Assembly: GCA_964016885.1 (NCBI GenBank)
Contig: OZ024740.1
Span: 296,552,670 to 296,616,669, forward strand
Length of the DNA stretch: 64,000 nucleotides
Source: Eledone cirrhosa
Taxonomy: Eukaryota; Mollusca; Cephalopoda; Octopoda; Eledonidae
Direction: 5' to 3'
Of this stretch, positions 1-12,567 are shown in pieces. The position numbers and the translations under genes are program-made. Positions within the stretch are counted from its first letter, which is position 1; each line of letters opens with the position of its first letter. The notes below the pieces were generated by a model. The model was not told the origin of the DNA. It searched no databases and worked only from the letters and a program-made list of their open reading frames with translations.

Positions 1-320
1 TTTTTATTTGGGTGATCCATTTTTTATTTGGGTGATCCATTTTTTATTTGGGTGATCCATTTTTTATTTGTTGGATCCATTTTTTATTTGGTGGATCGAC
101 TTTTTATTTGGGGGTTCCATTTTTTATTTGGGGGATCCATTTTACATTTGGGTGATCCATTTTTTATTTGGGTGATCCATTTTTTATTTGGGGGATCCAT
201 TTTTTATTTGGGTGATCCATTTTTTATTTGGGGGATCCATTTTTTATTTGGGTGATCCATTTTCTATTTGGGGGATCGATCTTTTATTTGGGGGTTCCAT
301 TTTTTATTTGGGGGATCCAT

Positions 321-400
321 CAAATAAAAAATGGATCACCCAAATAAAAAATGGATCACCCAAATAAAAAATGGATCCCCCAAATAGAAAATGGATCCAT
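321..400 (-). repeat. Inverted block 1 (lineage alpha)
   Basis: Four A monomers in reverse orientation. The left junction is GGATCCAT directly followed by CAAATAAAAA at 320/321, preceded by a GGGGTTCC unit. The last reversed unit has the alpha tag CAAATAGAAAATGG. The right junction is a near-palindrome centred on GGATCC at 395/396. It is followed by the ATATTTTATTTAGGGG unit typical of alpha blocks. Confidence 0.95.
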
Positions 401-974
401 TTTTTATTTGGGTGATCCATATTTTATTTAGGGGATCCATTTTTTATTTGGGGGATCCATTTTTATTTGGGTGATCTATTTTTGATTTGGGTGATCCATT
501 TTTTATTTGGGGGATCCATTTTTTATTTAGGGGATCCATTTTTTATTTGGGTGATCCATTTTTTATTTGGGGATCCATTTTTTATTTGGGGGATCCATTT
601 TTTATTTGGGTGATCCATTTTTTATTTGGGGGATCCATTTTTTATTTGGGTGATCCATTTTTAATTTGGGGATCCATTTTTTATTTGGGTGATCCATTTT
701 TTATTTGGGGGATCCATTTTTTGTTTGGGTTATCCATTTTTTATTTGGGGGATCCATTTTGTATTTGGGTGATCCATTTTTTATTTGGGGGATCCATTTT
801 TTATTTGAGGGATTATTTTTTATTTGGGTGATCCAATTTTTATTTGAGGGATCCATTTTTTATTTGGGTGATCCATTTTTTATTTGGGTGATCCATTTTT
901 TATTTGGGTGATCCATTTTCTATTTGGGTGATCCATTTTTTATTTGGGGGGCTATTTTTTATTTGGGGATCCAT

Positions 975-1034
975 CAAATAAAAAATGGATCACCCAAATA
1001 AAAAATGGATCCCTCAAATAAAAAATGGATCCAT
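975..1034 (-). repeat. Inverted block 2 (lineage beta)
   Basis: Three reversed monomers. The upstream context is GGGGGGCTATT then GGGGATCCAT, as in blocks 5 and 7. The last reversed unit carries the beta tag CCCTCAAATAAAAAATG, the complement of the GAGGGATCC variant. The right edge is the full 20-bp palindrome AAAAAATGGATCCATTTTTT. Confidence 0.95.
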
Positions 1035-1951
1035 TTTTTATTTGGGGGATCCATTTTTTATTTGGGGGTTCCATTTTTTATTTGGGGGATCCATTTTACA
1101 TTTGGGTGATCCATTTTTTATTTGGGTGATCCATATTTTATTTGGGGGATCCATTTTTTATTTGGGGGATCCATTTTTTATTTGGTTGATCCATTTTTTA
1201 TTTGGGGGATCCATTTTTTATTTAGGTGATCCATTCTTTAGTTGGGTGATCCATTTTTATTTGGGGGATCCATTTTTTATTTGTGTGATCCATTTTTTAT
1301 TTGGCAGATCCATTTTTTATTTGGGGGATCCATTTTTTATTTGGGTGATCCATTTTTTATTTGGGGGATCCATTTTTTATTTGGGTTATACATTTTTTAT
1401 TTGGGGGATCCATTTTTTATTTGGGTGATCCATTTTTTATTTGGGTGATCCATATTTTATTTGGGTGATCCATTTTTTATTTGGGGGATCCATTTTTATT
1501 TGGGTGATCCATTTTTGATTTGGGTGATCCATTTTTTATTTGGGGGATCCATTTTTTATTTGGGTGATCCATTTTTTATTTGGGGGATCCATTTTTTATT
1601 TGGGAGATCCATTTTTGATTTGGGTGATCCATTTTTTATTTGGGTGATCCATTTTTTATTTGTTGGATCCATTTTTTATTTGGGGGATCCATTTTTATTT
1701 GGGGGACCCTATTTTTATTTGGGGGATCCATTTTACATTTGGGGTATCCATTTTTTATTTGGGTGATCCATTTTTTATTTGGGGGATCCATTTTACATTT
1801 GGGTGATCCATTTTTTATTTGGGGGATCCATTTTTTATTTGGGTGATCCATTTTTTATTTGGGGGATCCATTTTTTATTTGGGTGATCCATTTTCTATTT
1901 GGGGGATCGATTTTTTATTTGGGGGTTCCATTTTTTATTTGGGGGATCCAT

Positions 1952-2031
1952 CAAATAAAAAATGGATCACCCAAATAAAAAATGGATCACCCAAATAAAA
2001 AATGGATCCCCCAAATAGAAAATGGATCCAT
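1952..2031 (-). repeat. Inverted block 3 (lineage alpha)
   Basis: Four reversed units matching block 1 in junction, CAAATAGAAAATGG tag and downstream ATATTTTATTTAGGGG unit. Together with block 2 it brackets a ~1.06-kb higher-order unit that recurs at 10491-11667. Confidence 0.95.
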
Positions 2032-3507
2032 TTTTTATTTGGGTGATCCATATTTTATTTAGGGGATCCATTTTTTATTTGGGTGATCCATTTTTTATTT
2101 GGGTGATCCATTTTTTATTTGGGTGATCCATTTTTTATTTGGGTGATCCATTTTTTATTTTGGGGATCTATTTATTATTTGGGTGATCCATTTTTTATTT
2201 GGGGGATCCATTTTTTTTTGGTGATCCATTTTTTATTTGGGGATCCATTTTTTATTTGGGGGATCCATTTTTTATTTGGGTGATCCATTTTTTATTTGGG
2301 GGATCCATTTTTTATTTGGGTGATACATTTTTAATTTGGGGATCCATTTTTTATTTGGGTGATCCATTTTTTATTTGGGGGATCCATTTTTTGTTTGGGT
2401 TATCCATTTTTTATTTGGGGGATCCATTTTGTATTTGGGTGATCCATTTTTTATTTGGGGGATCCATTTTTTATTTGGGGGATTATTTTTTATTTGGGTG
2501 ATCCAATTTTTATTTGAGGGATCCATTTTTTATTTGGGTGATCCATTTTTTATTTGGGTGATCCATTTTTTATTTGGGTGATCCATTTTCTATTTGGGTG
2601 ATCCATTTTTTATTTGGGGGATCCATTTTTTTATTTGGATGATCCATTTTTTATTTGGGTGATCCATTTTTTATTTGGGGGATCCATTTTTTATTTGGGT
2701 GATCCATTTTTTATTTGGGGGATCCATTTTGTATTTGGGTGATCCATTTTTTATTTGGGGGATCCATTTTTTATTTGGGGGATCCATTTTTTATTTGGGT
2801 GATCCAATTTTTATTTGAGGGATCCATTTTTTATTTGGGTGATCCATTTTTTATTTGGGTGATCCATTTTTTATTTGGGTGATCCATTTTCTATTTGGGT
2901 GATCCATTTTTTATTTGGGGGATCCATTTTTCATTTGGATGATCCATTTTTTATTTGGGGATCCATTTTTTATTTGGGCGATCCAATTTTTATTTGGGTG
3001 ATCCATTTTTTAATTGGGCGATCCATTTTTTATTTGGGTGATCCATTTTTTATTTGGGGGATCCATTTTTTATTTGTGTGATCCATTTTATATTTGGGGG
3101 ATCCATTTTTTATTTGGGTGATCCATTTTTCATTTTGGAGATCCATTTTTTATTTGGGGGATCCATTTTTTATTTGGGTGATCCATTATTTATTTTGGAG
3201 ATCCATTTTTTATTTGGGGGATCCATTTTTTATTTGGGTGATCCATTTTTTATTTGTTGGATCCATTTTTTATTTGGGGGATCCATTTTTTATTTGGGGG
3301 TTCCATTTTTTATTTGGGGGATCCATTTTTCATTTGGGTGATCCATTTTTTATTTGGGTGATCCATTTTTTATTTGGGGGTTCCATTTTTTATTTGGGGG
3401 ATCCATCAGATAAAATATGGATCACCCAAATAAAAAATGGATCACCCAAATAAAAAATGGATCACCCAAATAAAAAATGGATCCCCCAAATAAAAAAATG
3501 GATCCAT
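2032..3507 (+). repeat. Higher-order unit, copy at left
   Basis: Marked by ATATTTTATTTAGGGG, TTTTGGGGATCTATTT, a degenerate TTTTTTTTTGGTGATCC unit at 2211-2226, GAGGGATCC, GGATGATCC and TTTTGGAGATCC units in this order. The same order recurs at 8.87-10.05 kb. A shorter internal copy of 521-930 lies at 2190-2600 (offset 1,670 bp). Confidence 0.8.
3407..3507 (-). repeat. Inverted block 4 (diverged junction)
   Basis: Five reversed units. The first has decayed to CAGATAAAATATGG instead of CAAATAAAAAATGG, the only block with a mutated left unit. The last unit has seven A residues before TGG. The GGGGTTCC upstream context is retained, grouping it loosely with lineage delta. Confidence 0.93.
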
Positions 3508-3844
3508 TTTTTATTTGGGTGATCCATTTTTTATTTGGGGGATCCATTTTTTATTTGGGTGATCCATTTTTTATTTGGGTGATCCATTCTTTATTTGTGT
3601 GATCCATTTTTTATTTTGGGGATCTATTTTTTATTTGGGTGATCCATTATTTATTTGGGGATCCATTTTTTATTTGGGTGTTCTATTTTTTATTTGGGGG
3701 ATCCATTTTTTATTTGGGGGATACATTTTTTATTTGGGTGATCCATTTTTTATTTGGGGGATCCATTTTTTATTTGGGTGATCCATTTTTTATTTGGGGG
3801 ATCCATTTTTTATTTGGGGGGCCATTTTTTATTTGGGGATCCAT

Positions 3845-4123
3845 CAAATAAAAAATGGATCACCCAAATAAAAAATGGATCACCCAAATAAAAAATGGAT
3901 CACCCAAATAAAAAATGGATCCCCCAAATAAAAAATGGATCCCCCAAATAAAAAATAGAACACCCAAATAAAAAATGGATCCCCAAATAAAAAATGGATC
4001 ACCCAAATAAAAAATGGATCCCCCAAATAAAAAATGGATCATCCAAATGAAAAATGGATCCCCCAAATAAAAAATGGATCACCCAAATAAAAAATGGATC
4101 CCTCAAATAAAAAATGGATCCAT
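3845..4123 (-). repeat. Inverted block 5 (long, 14 units, lineage beta)
   Basis: The longest reversed segment, about 279 bp. Its left junction follows GGGGGGCCATT and GGGGATCCAT, and its right end has the beta tag CCCTCAAATAAAAAATGG. Read on the minus strand, its unit order (GAGGGATCC, GGTGATCC, a TTCATTTGGATGATCC pair, GGGGATCC, GGGTGTTCT) resembles forward segments near 2817-2960 and 3660-3690. The GGGTGTTCT unit occurs forward at 3676-3684 and reversed at 3958-3966, so the two sides can pair as an imperfect foldback centred near 3821. Blocks 2 and 7 look like internally deleted versions. Confidence 0.92.
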
Positions 4124-4195
4124 TTTTTATTTGGAGGATCCATTTTTTATTTGGGTGATACATTTTTTATTTGGGGGATCCATTTTTTATTTGGG

Positions 4196-6293
4196 TGATC
4201 CATTTTTTATTTGGGTGATCCATATTTTATTTGGGTGATCCATTTTTTATTTGGGTGATCCATTTTTTATTTGGGGGATCCATTTTTTATTTGGGGTATC
4301 CATTTTTTATTAGGGTGATACATTTTTTATTTGGGGGATCCATTTTTTATTTGGGTGATCCATTTTTTATTTAGGTGATCCATTTTTTATTTGGGTGATC
4401 CATTTTTTATTTGGGTGATCCATTTTTTATTTGGGTGATCCAATTTTTTATTTGGGTGATCCATTTTTTATTTGGGTGATCCATTTTTTATTTGGGTGAT
4501 CCATTTTTTATTTGGGGGATACATTTTTTATTTGGGTGATCCATTTTTGATTTGGGTGATCCATTTTTTATTTGGGGGATCCATTTTTTATTTGGGTGAT
4601 CCATTTTTTATTTGGGGGATCCATTTTTTATTTGGGAGATCCATTTTTGATTTGGGTGATCCATTTTTTATTTGGGTGATCCATTTTTTATTTGTTGGAT
4701 CCATTTTTTATTTGGGGGATCCATTTTTTATTTGGGGGTTCCATTTTTTTATTTGGGGGATCCATTTTACATTTGGGTGATCCATTTTTTATTTGGGTGA
4801 TCCATTTTTTATTTGGGGGATCCATTTTTTATTTGGGTGATCCATTTTTTATTTGGGTGATCCAGTTTTTGTTTGGGTGATCCATTTTTTATTTGGGGGA
4901 TCCATTTTTTATTTGGGTGATCCATTTTTTATTTGTTGGATCCATTTTTTATTTGGGGGATCCATTTTTTATTTGGGGGTTCCATTTTTTATTTGGGTGA
5001 TCCATTTTACATTTGGGTGATCCATTTTTTATTTGGGTGATCCATTTTTTATTTGGGGGATCCATTTTTTATTTGGGGGATCCATTTTTTATTTGGGGGT
5101 TCCATTTTTTATTTGGGTGATCCATTTTTTTATTTGGGGGATCCATTTTTTATTTAGGTGATCCATTTTTTAGTTGGGTGATCCATTTTTATTTGGGGGA
5201 TCCATTTTTTATTTGTGTGATCCATTTTTTATTTGGCGGATCCATTTTTTATTTGGGGGATCCATTTTTTATTTGGGGATCCATTTTTTATTTAGGTGAT
5301 CCATTTTTTAGTTGGGTGATCCATTTTTATTTGGGGGATCCATTTTTTATTTGTGTGATCCATTTTTTATTTGGCGGATCCATTTTTATTTGGGGGATCC
5401 ATTTTTTATTTGCGTGATCCATTTTTTATTTGGCAGATCCATTTTTTATTTGGGGGATCCATTTTTTATTTGGGTGATCCATTTTTTATTTGGGGGATCC
5501 ATTTTTTATTTGGGTGATACATTTTTTATTTGGGGGATCCATTTTTTATTTGGGTGATCCATTTTTTATTTGGGTGATCCATATTTTATTTGGGTGATCC
5601 ATTTTTTATTTGGGGGATCCATTTTTTATTTGGGTGATCCAATTTTTTATTTGGGTGATCCATTTTTTATTTGGGTGATCCATTTTTTATTTGGGTGATC
5701 CATTTTTTATTTGGGGGATCCATTTTTATTTGGGTGATCCATTTTTGATTTGGGTGATCCATTTTTTATTTGGGGGATACATTTTTTATTTGGGTGATCC
5801 ATTTTTTATTTGGGGGATCCATTTTTTATTTGGGAGATCCATTTTTGATTTGGGTGATCCATTTTTTATTTGGGTGATTCATTTTTTATTTGTTGGATCC
5901 ATTTTTTATTTGGGGGATCCATTTTTATTTGGGGGACCCTATCTTTATTTGGGGGATCCATTTTACATTTGGGTGAACCATTTTTTATTTGGGTGATCCA
6001 TTTTTTATTTGGTGGATCCATTTTTTATTTGGGGTATCCATTTTTAATTTGGGTGATCCATTTTTTATTTGGGGGATCCATTTTTTATTTGTTGGATCCA
6101 TTTTTTATTTGGGGGATCCATTTTTTATTTGGGGGTTCCATTTTTTATTTGGGGGATCCATTTTACATTTGGGTGATCCATTTTTTATTTGGGTGATCCA
6201 TTTTTTATTTGGGGGATCCATTTTTTATTTGGGGGATCCATTTTTTATTTGGGGGTTCCATTTTTTATTTGGGTGATCCATTTTTTATTTGGG
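4196..6293 (+). repeat. 2,098-bp higher-order repeat, copy 1
   Basis: Every rare variant unit checked reappears 2,098 bp later: ATATTTTATTT (4223/6321), TTTTTATTAGGGTGATAC, CCAGTTTTTGTTTGGG, GGCGGATCC, GGGGGACCCTATC and GGGTGAACC. Conceptual translations of matching segments are identical, so the copies are virtually identical. Homology starts near 4196, where upstream units cease to match. Confidence 0.93.
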
Positions 6294-8391
6294 GGATCCA
6301 TTTTTTATTTGGGTGATCCATATTTTATTTGGGTGATCCATTTTTTATTTGGGTGATCCATTTTTTATTTGGGGGATCCATTTTTTATTTGGGGTATCCA
6401 TTTTTTATTAGGGTGATACATTTTTTATTTGGGGGATCCATTTTTTATTTGGGTGATCCATTTTTTATTTAGGTGATCCATTTTTTATTTGGGTGATCCA
6501 TTTTTTATTTGGGTGATCCATTTTTTATTTGGGTGATCCAATTTTTTATTTGGGTGATCCATTTTTTATTTGGGTGATCCATTTTTTATTTGGGTGATCC
6601 ATTTTTTATTTGGGGGATACATTTTTTATTTGGGTGATCCATTTTTGATTTGGGTGATCCATTTTTTATTTGGGGGATCCATTTTTTATTTGGGTGATCC
6701 ATTTTTTATTTGGGGGATCCATTTTTTATTTGGGAGATCCATTTTTGATTTGGGTGATCCATTTTTTATTTGGGTGATCCATTTTTTATTTGTTGGATCC
6801 ATTTTTTATTTGGGGGATCCATTTTTTATTTGGGGGTTCCATTTTTTTATTTGGGGGATCCATTTTACATTTGGGTGATCCATTTTTTATTTGGGTGATC
6901 CATTTTTTATTTGGGGGATCCATTTTTTATTTGGGTGATCCATTTTTTATTTGGGTGATCCAGTTTTTGTTTGGGTGATCCATTTTTTATTTGGGGGATC
7001 CATTTTTTATTTGGGTGATCCATTTTTTATTTGTTGGATCCATTTTTTATTTGGGGGATCCATTTTTTATTTGGGGGTTCCATTTTTTATTTGGGTGATC
7101 CATTTTACATTTGGGTGATCCATTTTTTATTTGGGTGATCCATTTTTTATTTGGGGGATCCATTTTTTATTTGGGGGATCCATTTTTTATTTGGGGGTTC
7201 CATTTTTTATTTGGGTGATCCATTTTTTTATTTGGGGGATCCATTTTTTATTTAGGTGATCCATTTTTTAGTTGGGTGATCCATTTTTATTTGGGGGATC
7301 CATTTTTTATTTGTGTGATCCATTTTTTATTTGGCGGATCCATTTTTTATTTGGGGGATCCATTTTTTATTTGGGGATCCATTTTTTATTTAGGTGATCC
7401 ATTTTTTAGTTGGGTGATCCATTTTTATTTGGGGGATCCATTTTTTATTTGTGTGATCCATTTTTTATTTGGCGGATCCATTTTTATTTGGGGGATCCAT
7501 TTTTTATTTGCGTGATCCATTTTTTATTTGGCAGATCCATTTTTTATTTGGGGGATCCATTTTTTATTTGGGTGATCCATTTTTTATTTGGGGGATCCAT
7601 TTTTTATTTGGGTGATACATTTTTTATTTGGGGGATCCATTTTTTATTTGGGTGATCCATTTTTTATTTGGGTGATCCATATTTTATTTGGGTGATCCAT
7701 TTTTTATTTGGGGGATCCATTTTTTATTTGGGTGATCCAATTTTTTATTTGGGTGATCCATTTTTTATTTGGGTGATCCATTTTTTATTTGGGTGATCCA
7801 TTTTTTATTTGGGGGATCCATTTTTATTTGGGTGATCCATTTTTGATTTGGGTGATCCATTTTTTATTTGGGGGATACATTTTTTATTTGGGTGATCCAT
7901 TTTTTATTTGGGGGATCCATTTTTTATTTGGGAGATCCATTTTTGATTTGGGTGATCCATTTTTTATTTGGGTGATTCATTTTTTATTTGTTGGATCCAT
8001 TTTTTATTTGGGGGATCCATTTTTATTTGGGGGACCCTATCTTTATTTGGGGGATCCATTTTACATTTGGGTGAACCATTTTTTATTTGGGTGATCCATT
8101 TTTTATTTGGTGGATCCATTTTTTATTTGGGGTATCCATTTTTAATTTGGGTGATCCATTTTTTATTTGGGGGATCCATTTTTTATTTGTTGGATCCATT
8201 TTTTATTTGGGGGATCCATTTTTTATTTGGGGGTTCCATTTTTTATTTGGGGGATCCATTTTACATTTGGGTGATCCATTTTTTATTTGGGTGATCCATT
8301 TTTTATTTGGGGGATCCATTTTTTATTTGGGGGATCCATTTTTTATTTGGGGGTTCCATTTTTTATTTGGGTGATCCATTTTTTATTTGGG
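6294..8391 (+). repeat. 2,098-bp higher-order repeat, copy 2
   Basis: It directly abuts copy 1 in the same orientation. It diverges after about 8409, where a TTTAGGTGATCC unit replaces the expected GGGTGATCC. The near-perfect identity means either a very recent unequal exchange or a false duplication in assembly. Confidence 0.93.
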
Positions 8392-8854
8392 GGATCCATT
8401 TTTTATTTAGGTGATCCATTTTTTAGTTGGGTGATCCATTTTTATTTGGGGGATCCATTTTTTATTTGTGTGATCCATTTTTTATTTGGCGGATCCATTC
8501 TTTATTTGGGGGATCCATTTTTTATTTGGGTGATCCATTTTTTATTTGGGTATCCATTTTTTATTAGGGTGATACATTTTTTATTTGGGGGATCCATTTT
8601 TTATTTGGGTGATCCATTTTTTATTTGGGTGATCCATATTTTATTTGGGTGATCCATTTTTTATTTGGGTGATCCATTTTTTATTTGGGTGATCCATTTT
8701 TTATTTCGGAGATCCATTTTTTATTTGGGTGATCCATTTTTTATTTGGGTGATCCATTTTTTATTTGGGGGATCCATTTTTTATTTGGGTGATCCATTTT
8801 TTATTTGGGGGATCCAGTTTTTGTTTGGGTGATCCATTTTTTATTTGGGGGATC

Positions 8855-10053
8855 CATTTTTTATTTGGGTGATCCATATTTTATTTAGGGGATCCATTTT
8901 TTATTTGGGTGATCCATTTTTTATTTGGGTGATCCATTTTTTATTTGGGTGATCCATTTTTTATTTTGGGGATCTATTTTTTATTTGGGTGATCCATTTT
9001 TTATTTGGGGGATCCATTTTTTTTTTGGTGATCCATTTTTATTTGGGGATCCATTTTTTATTTGGGGGATCCATTTTTTATTTGGGTGATCCATTTTTTA
9101 TTTGGGGGATCCATTTTTTATTTGGGTGATCCATTTTTAATTTGGGGATCCATTTTTTATTTGGGTGATCCATTTTTTATTTGGGGGATCCATTTTTTAT
9201 TTGGGTGATCCATTTTTTATTTGGGGGATCCATTTTGTATTTGGGTGATCCATTTTTTATTTGGGGGATCCATTTTTTATTTGGGGGATCCATTTTTTAT
9301 TTGGGTGATCCACTTTTTATTTGGGTGATCCAATTTTTATTTGAGGGATCCATTTTTTATTTGGGTGATCCATTTTTTATTTGGGTGATCCATTATTTAT
9401 TTGGGTGATCCATTTTCTATTTGGGTGATCCATTTTTTATTTGGGGGATCCATTTTTTATTTGGATGATCCATTTTTTATTTGGGGGATCCATTTTTTAT
9501 TAGGGCGATCCAATTTTTATTTGGGTGATCCATTTTTTTATTGGGCGATACATTTTTTATTTGGGTGATCCATTTTTTATTTGGGGGATCCATTATTTAT
9601 TTGTGTGATCCATTTTATATTTGGGGGATCCATTTTTTATTTGGGTGATCCATTTTTTATTTTGGAGATCCATTTTTTATTTGGGGGATCCATTTTTTAT
9701 TTGGGGGATCCATTTTTTATTTGGGTGATCCATTTTTTATTTTGGAGATCCATTTTTTATTTGGGGGATCCATTTTTTATTTGGGTGATCCATTTTTTAT
9801 TTGGGTGATCCATTTTTTATTTGTTGGATCCATTTTTTATTTGGGGGATCCATTTTTTATTTGGGGGCTCCATTTTTTATTTGGGGGATCCATTTTACAT
9901 TTGGGTGATCCATTTTTTATTTGGGTGATCCATTTTTTATTTGGGGGTTCCATTTTTTATTTGGGGGATCCATCAAATAAAAAATGGATCACCCAAATAA
10001 AAAATGGATCCCCCAAATAAAAAATGGATCCCCCAAATAAAAAATGGATCCAT
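8855..10053 (+). repeat. Higher-order unit, copy at right of the 2032-3507 block
   Basis: It shares the ordered markers of 2032-3507 (offset about 6,810-6,830 bp at the left, 6,567 bp at the inverted block), with several units deleted. It ends in inverted block 6, as the partner ends in block 4. Confidence 0.8.
9974..10053 (-). repeat. Inverted block 6 (lineage delta)
   Basis: Four reversed units with the standard left junction after GGGGTTCC and GGGGGATCCAT units. The final unit is GATCCCCCAAATAAAAAATGG-like, with no alpha, beta or gamma tag. It is the first inverted block after a 5.85-kb inversion-free interval. Confidence 0.95.
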
Positions 10054-10490
10054 TTTTTATTTGGGTGATACATTTTTTATTTGGGGGATCCATTTTTTAT
10101 TTGGGTGATCCAGTTTTTGTTTGGGTGATCCATTTTTTATTTGGGGGATCCATTTTTTATTTGGGTGATCCATATTTTATTTAGCGGATCGATTTTTTAT
10201 TTGGGTGATCCAATTTTTATTTGGGTGATCCATTCTTTATTTGGGTGATCCATTTTTTATTTTGGGGATCTATTTTTTATTTGGGTGATCCATTTTTTAT
10301 TTGGGGATCCATTTTTTATTTGGGTGATCCATTTTTTATTTGGGGGATCCATTTTTTATTTGGGGGATCCATTTTTTATTTGGGTGATCCATTTTTTATT
10401 TGGGGGATCCATTTTTTATTTGGGTGATCCATTTTTTATTTGGGGGATCCATTTTTTATTTGGGGGGCCATTTTTTATTTGGGGATCCAT

Positions 10491-10570
10491 CAAATAAAAA
10501 ATGGATCACCCAAATAAAAAATGGATCACCCAAATAAAAAATGGATCCCTCAAATAAAAAATGCATCCAT
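10491..10570 (-). repeat. Inverted block 7 (lineage beta, palindrome mutated)
   Basis: Four reversed units with the GGGGGGCCATT upstream context and CCCTCAAATAAAAAATG tag of block 5. The central GGATCC of the right palindrome is GCATCC here (ATGCATCCAT), so dyad symmetry and the BamHI site are lost at the centre. Confidence 0.95.
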
Positions 10571-11587
10571 TTTTTATTTGGGGGATCCATTTTTTATTTG
10601 GGGGTTCCATTTTCTATTTGGGGGATCCATTTTACATTTGGGTGATCCATTTTTTATTTGGGTGATCCATATTTTATTTGGGGGATCCATTTTTTATTTG
10701 GGGGATCCATTTTTTATTTGGGTGATCCATTTTTTATTTGGGGGATCCATTTTTTATTTAGGTGATCCATTCTTTAGTTGGGTGATCCATTTTTATTTGG
10801 GGGATCCATTTTTTATTTGTGTGATCCATTTTTTATTTGGCAGATCCATTTTTTATTTGGGGGATCCATTTTTTATTTGGGTGATCCATTTTTTATTTGG
10901 GGGATCCATTTTTTATTTGGGTTATACATTTTTTATTTGGGGGATCCATTTTTTATTTGGGTGATACATTTTTTATTTGGGTGATCCATATTTTATTTGG
11001 GTGATCCATTTTTTATTTGGGGGATCCATTTTTATTTGGGTGATCCATTTTTGATTTGGGTGATCCATTTTTTATTTGGGGGATCCATTTTTTATTTGGG
11101 AGATCCATTTTTGATTTGGGTGATCCATTTTTTATTTGGGTGATCCATTTTTTATTTGTTGGATCCATTTTTTATTTGGGGGATCCATTTTTATTTGGGG
11201 GACCCTATTTTTATTTGGGGGATCCATTTTACATTTGGGGTATCCATTTTTTATTTGGGTGATCCATTTTTTATTTGGGGGATCCATTTTTTATTTGGGT
11301 GATCCATTTTTTATTTGGGTGATCCATTTTTTATTTGGGTGATCCATTTTTTATTTGTTGGATCCATTTTTTATTTGGTGGATCGACTTTTTATTTGGGG
11401 GTTCCATTTTTTATTTGGGGGATCCATTTTACATTTGGGTGATCCATTTTTTATTTGGGTGATCCATTTTTTATTTGGGGGATCCATTTTTTATTTGGGT
11501 GATCCATTTTTTATTTGGGGGATCCATTTTTTATTTGGGTGATCCATTTTCTATTTGGGGGTTCCATTTTTTATTTGGGGGATCCAT

Positions 11588-11667
11588 CAAATAAAAAATG
11601 GATCACCCAAATAAAAAATGGATCACCCAAATAAAAAATGGATCCCCCAAATAGAAAATGGATCCAT
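11588..11667 (-). repeat. Inverted block 8 (lineage alpha)
   Basis: Four reversed units with the CAAATAGAAAATGG tag and the downstream ATATTTTATTTAGGGG unit. The preceding ~300 bp (from 11288) matches 1-300 with the same variant order, including the rare GGTGGATCGAC unit. This block is therefore a copy of the block 1 neighbourhood. Confidence 0.95.
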
Positions 11668-12487
11668 TTTTTATTTGGGTGATCCATATTTTATTTAGGG
11701 GATCCATTTTTTATTTGGGTGATCCATTTTTTATTTGGGTGATCCATTTTCTATTTGGGTGATCCATTTTTTATTTTGGGGATCTATTTTTTATTTGGGT
11801 GATCCATTTTTTATTTGGGGGATCCATTTTTTATTTGGGGGATCCATCTTTTATTTCGGGGATCCATTTTTTATATGGGGGATCCATTTTTTATTTGGGT
11901 GATCCATTTTTTATTTGGGGGATCCATTTTTTATTTGGGTGATCCATTTTTTATTTGGGGGATCCATTTTTTATTTGGGTGATCCATTTTTTATTTGGGG
12001 GTTCCATTTTTTATTTGGGTGATCCATTTTTTATTTGGGGGATCCATTTTGTATTTGGGTGATCCATTTTTTATTTGGGGGATCCATTTTTTATTTGGTG
12101 GATCCATTTTTTATTTGGGGTATCCATTTTTTATTTGGGTGATCCATTTTTTATTTGGGGGATCCATTTTTTATTTGGGTGATCCATTTTTTATTTGGGT
12201 GATCCATTTTTTATTTGGGTGATCCATTTTTTATTTGTTGGATCCATTTTTTATTAGGGGGATCCATTTTTTATTTGGGGGTTCCATTTTTTATTTGGGA
12301 GATCCATTTTACATTTGGGTGATCCATTTTTTATTTGGGTGATCCATTTTTTTGGGGGGGGATCCATTTTTTATTTGGGTGATCCATTTTTTATTTGGGG
12401 GATCCATTTTTTACTTGGGTGATCCATTTTTTATTTGGGGGATCCATTTTTTATTTGGGGGTTCCATTTTTTATTTGGGGGATCCAT

Positions 12488-12567
12488 CAAATAAAAAATG
12501 GATCACCCAAATAAAAAATGGATCACCCAAATAAAAAATGGATCCCCAAAATAAAAAATGGATCCAT
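12488..12567 (-). repeat. Inverted block 9 (lineage gamma)
   Basis: Four reversed units ending in the gamma tag GATCCCCAAAATAAAAAATG (one C of the CCCCC run replaced by A). It is followed by the TTTAGGTGATCC, TTCTTTAGTTGGG and TTTTTATTTGGGGG series that follows every gamma block. Confidence 0.95.

Larger units (their letters stand above)
975..2031 (+). repeat. Higher-order unit bounded by inverted blocks 2 and 3
   Basis: The segment runs from a beta inverted block to an alpha inverted block. The variant order after block 2 (GGGGTTCC, TTTTACATTT, ATATTTTATTT, TTCTTTAGTTGGG, GGCAGATCC, GGGTTATACAT) recurs after block 7, at an offset of about 9,536 bp for 985-1428 and slightly less further on. 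Confidence 0.85.
10491..11667 (+). repeat. Second copy of the block 2/3 higher-order unit
   Basis: It matches 975-2031 in unit order with small unit gains and losses. Its right part (11288-11667) instead tracks 1-400, including GGTGGATCGAC, so this copy joins two related units. Confidence 0.82.

Noticed and set aside
28..255. Short open frames in array A giving a GDPFFIWVIHFLFGGSIFYL-type 20-residue repeat
   Set aside because: Many start at TTG rather than ATG and end at the TGA built into every GGGTGATCC unit. They are by-products of a 60-bp (three-monomer) period.
3500..4130. Rho-independent-type terminator hairpins at the palindromes
   Set aside because: The context is a non-coding repeat, probably eukaryotic, and the stem is A/T-rich without a GC stem followed by a transcript end.
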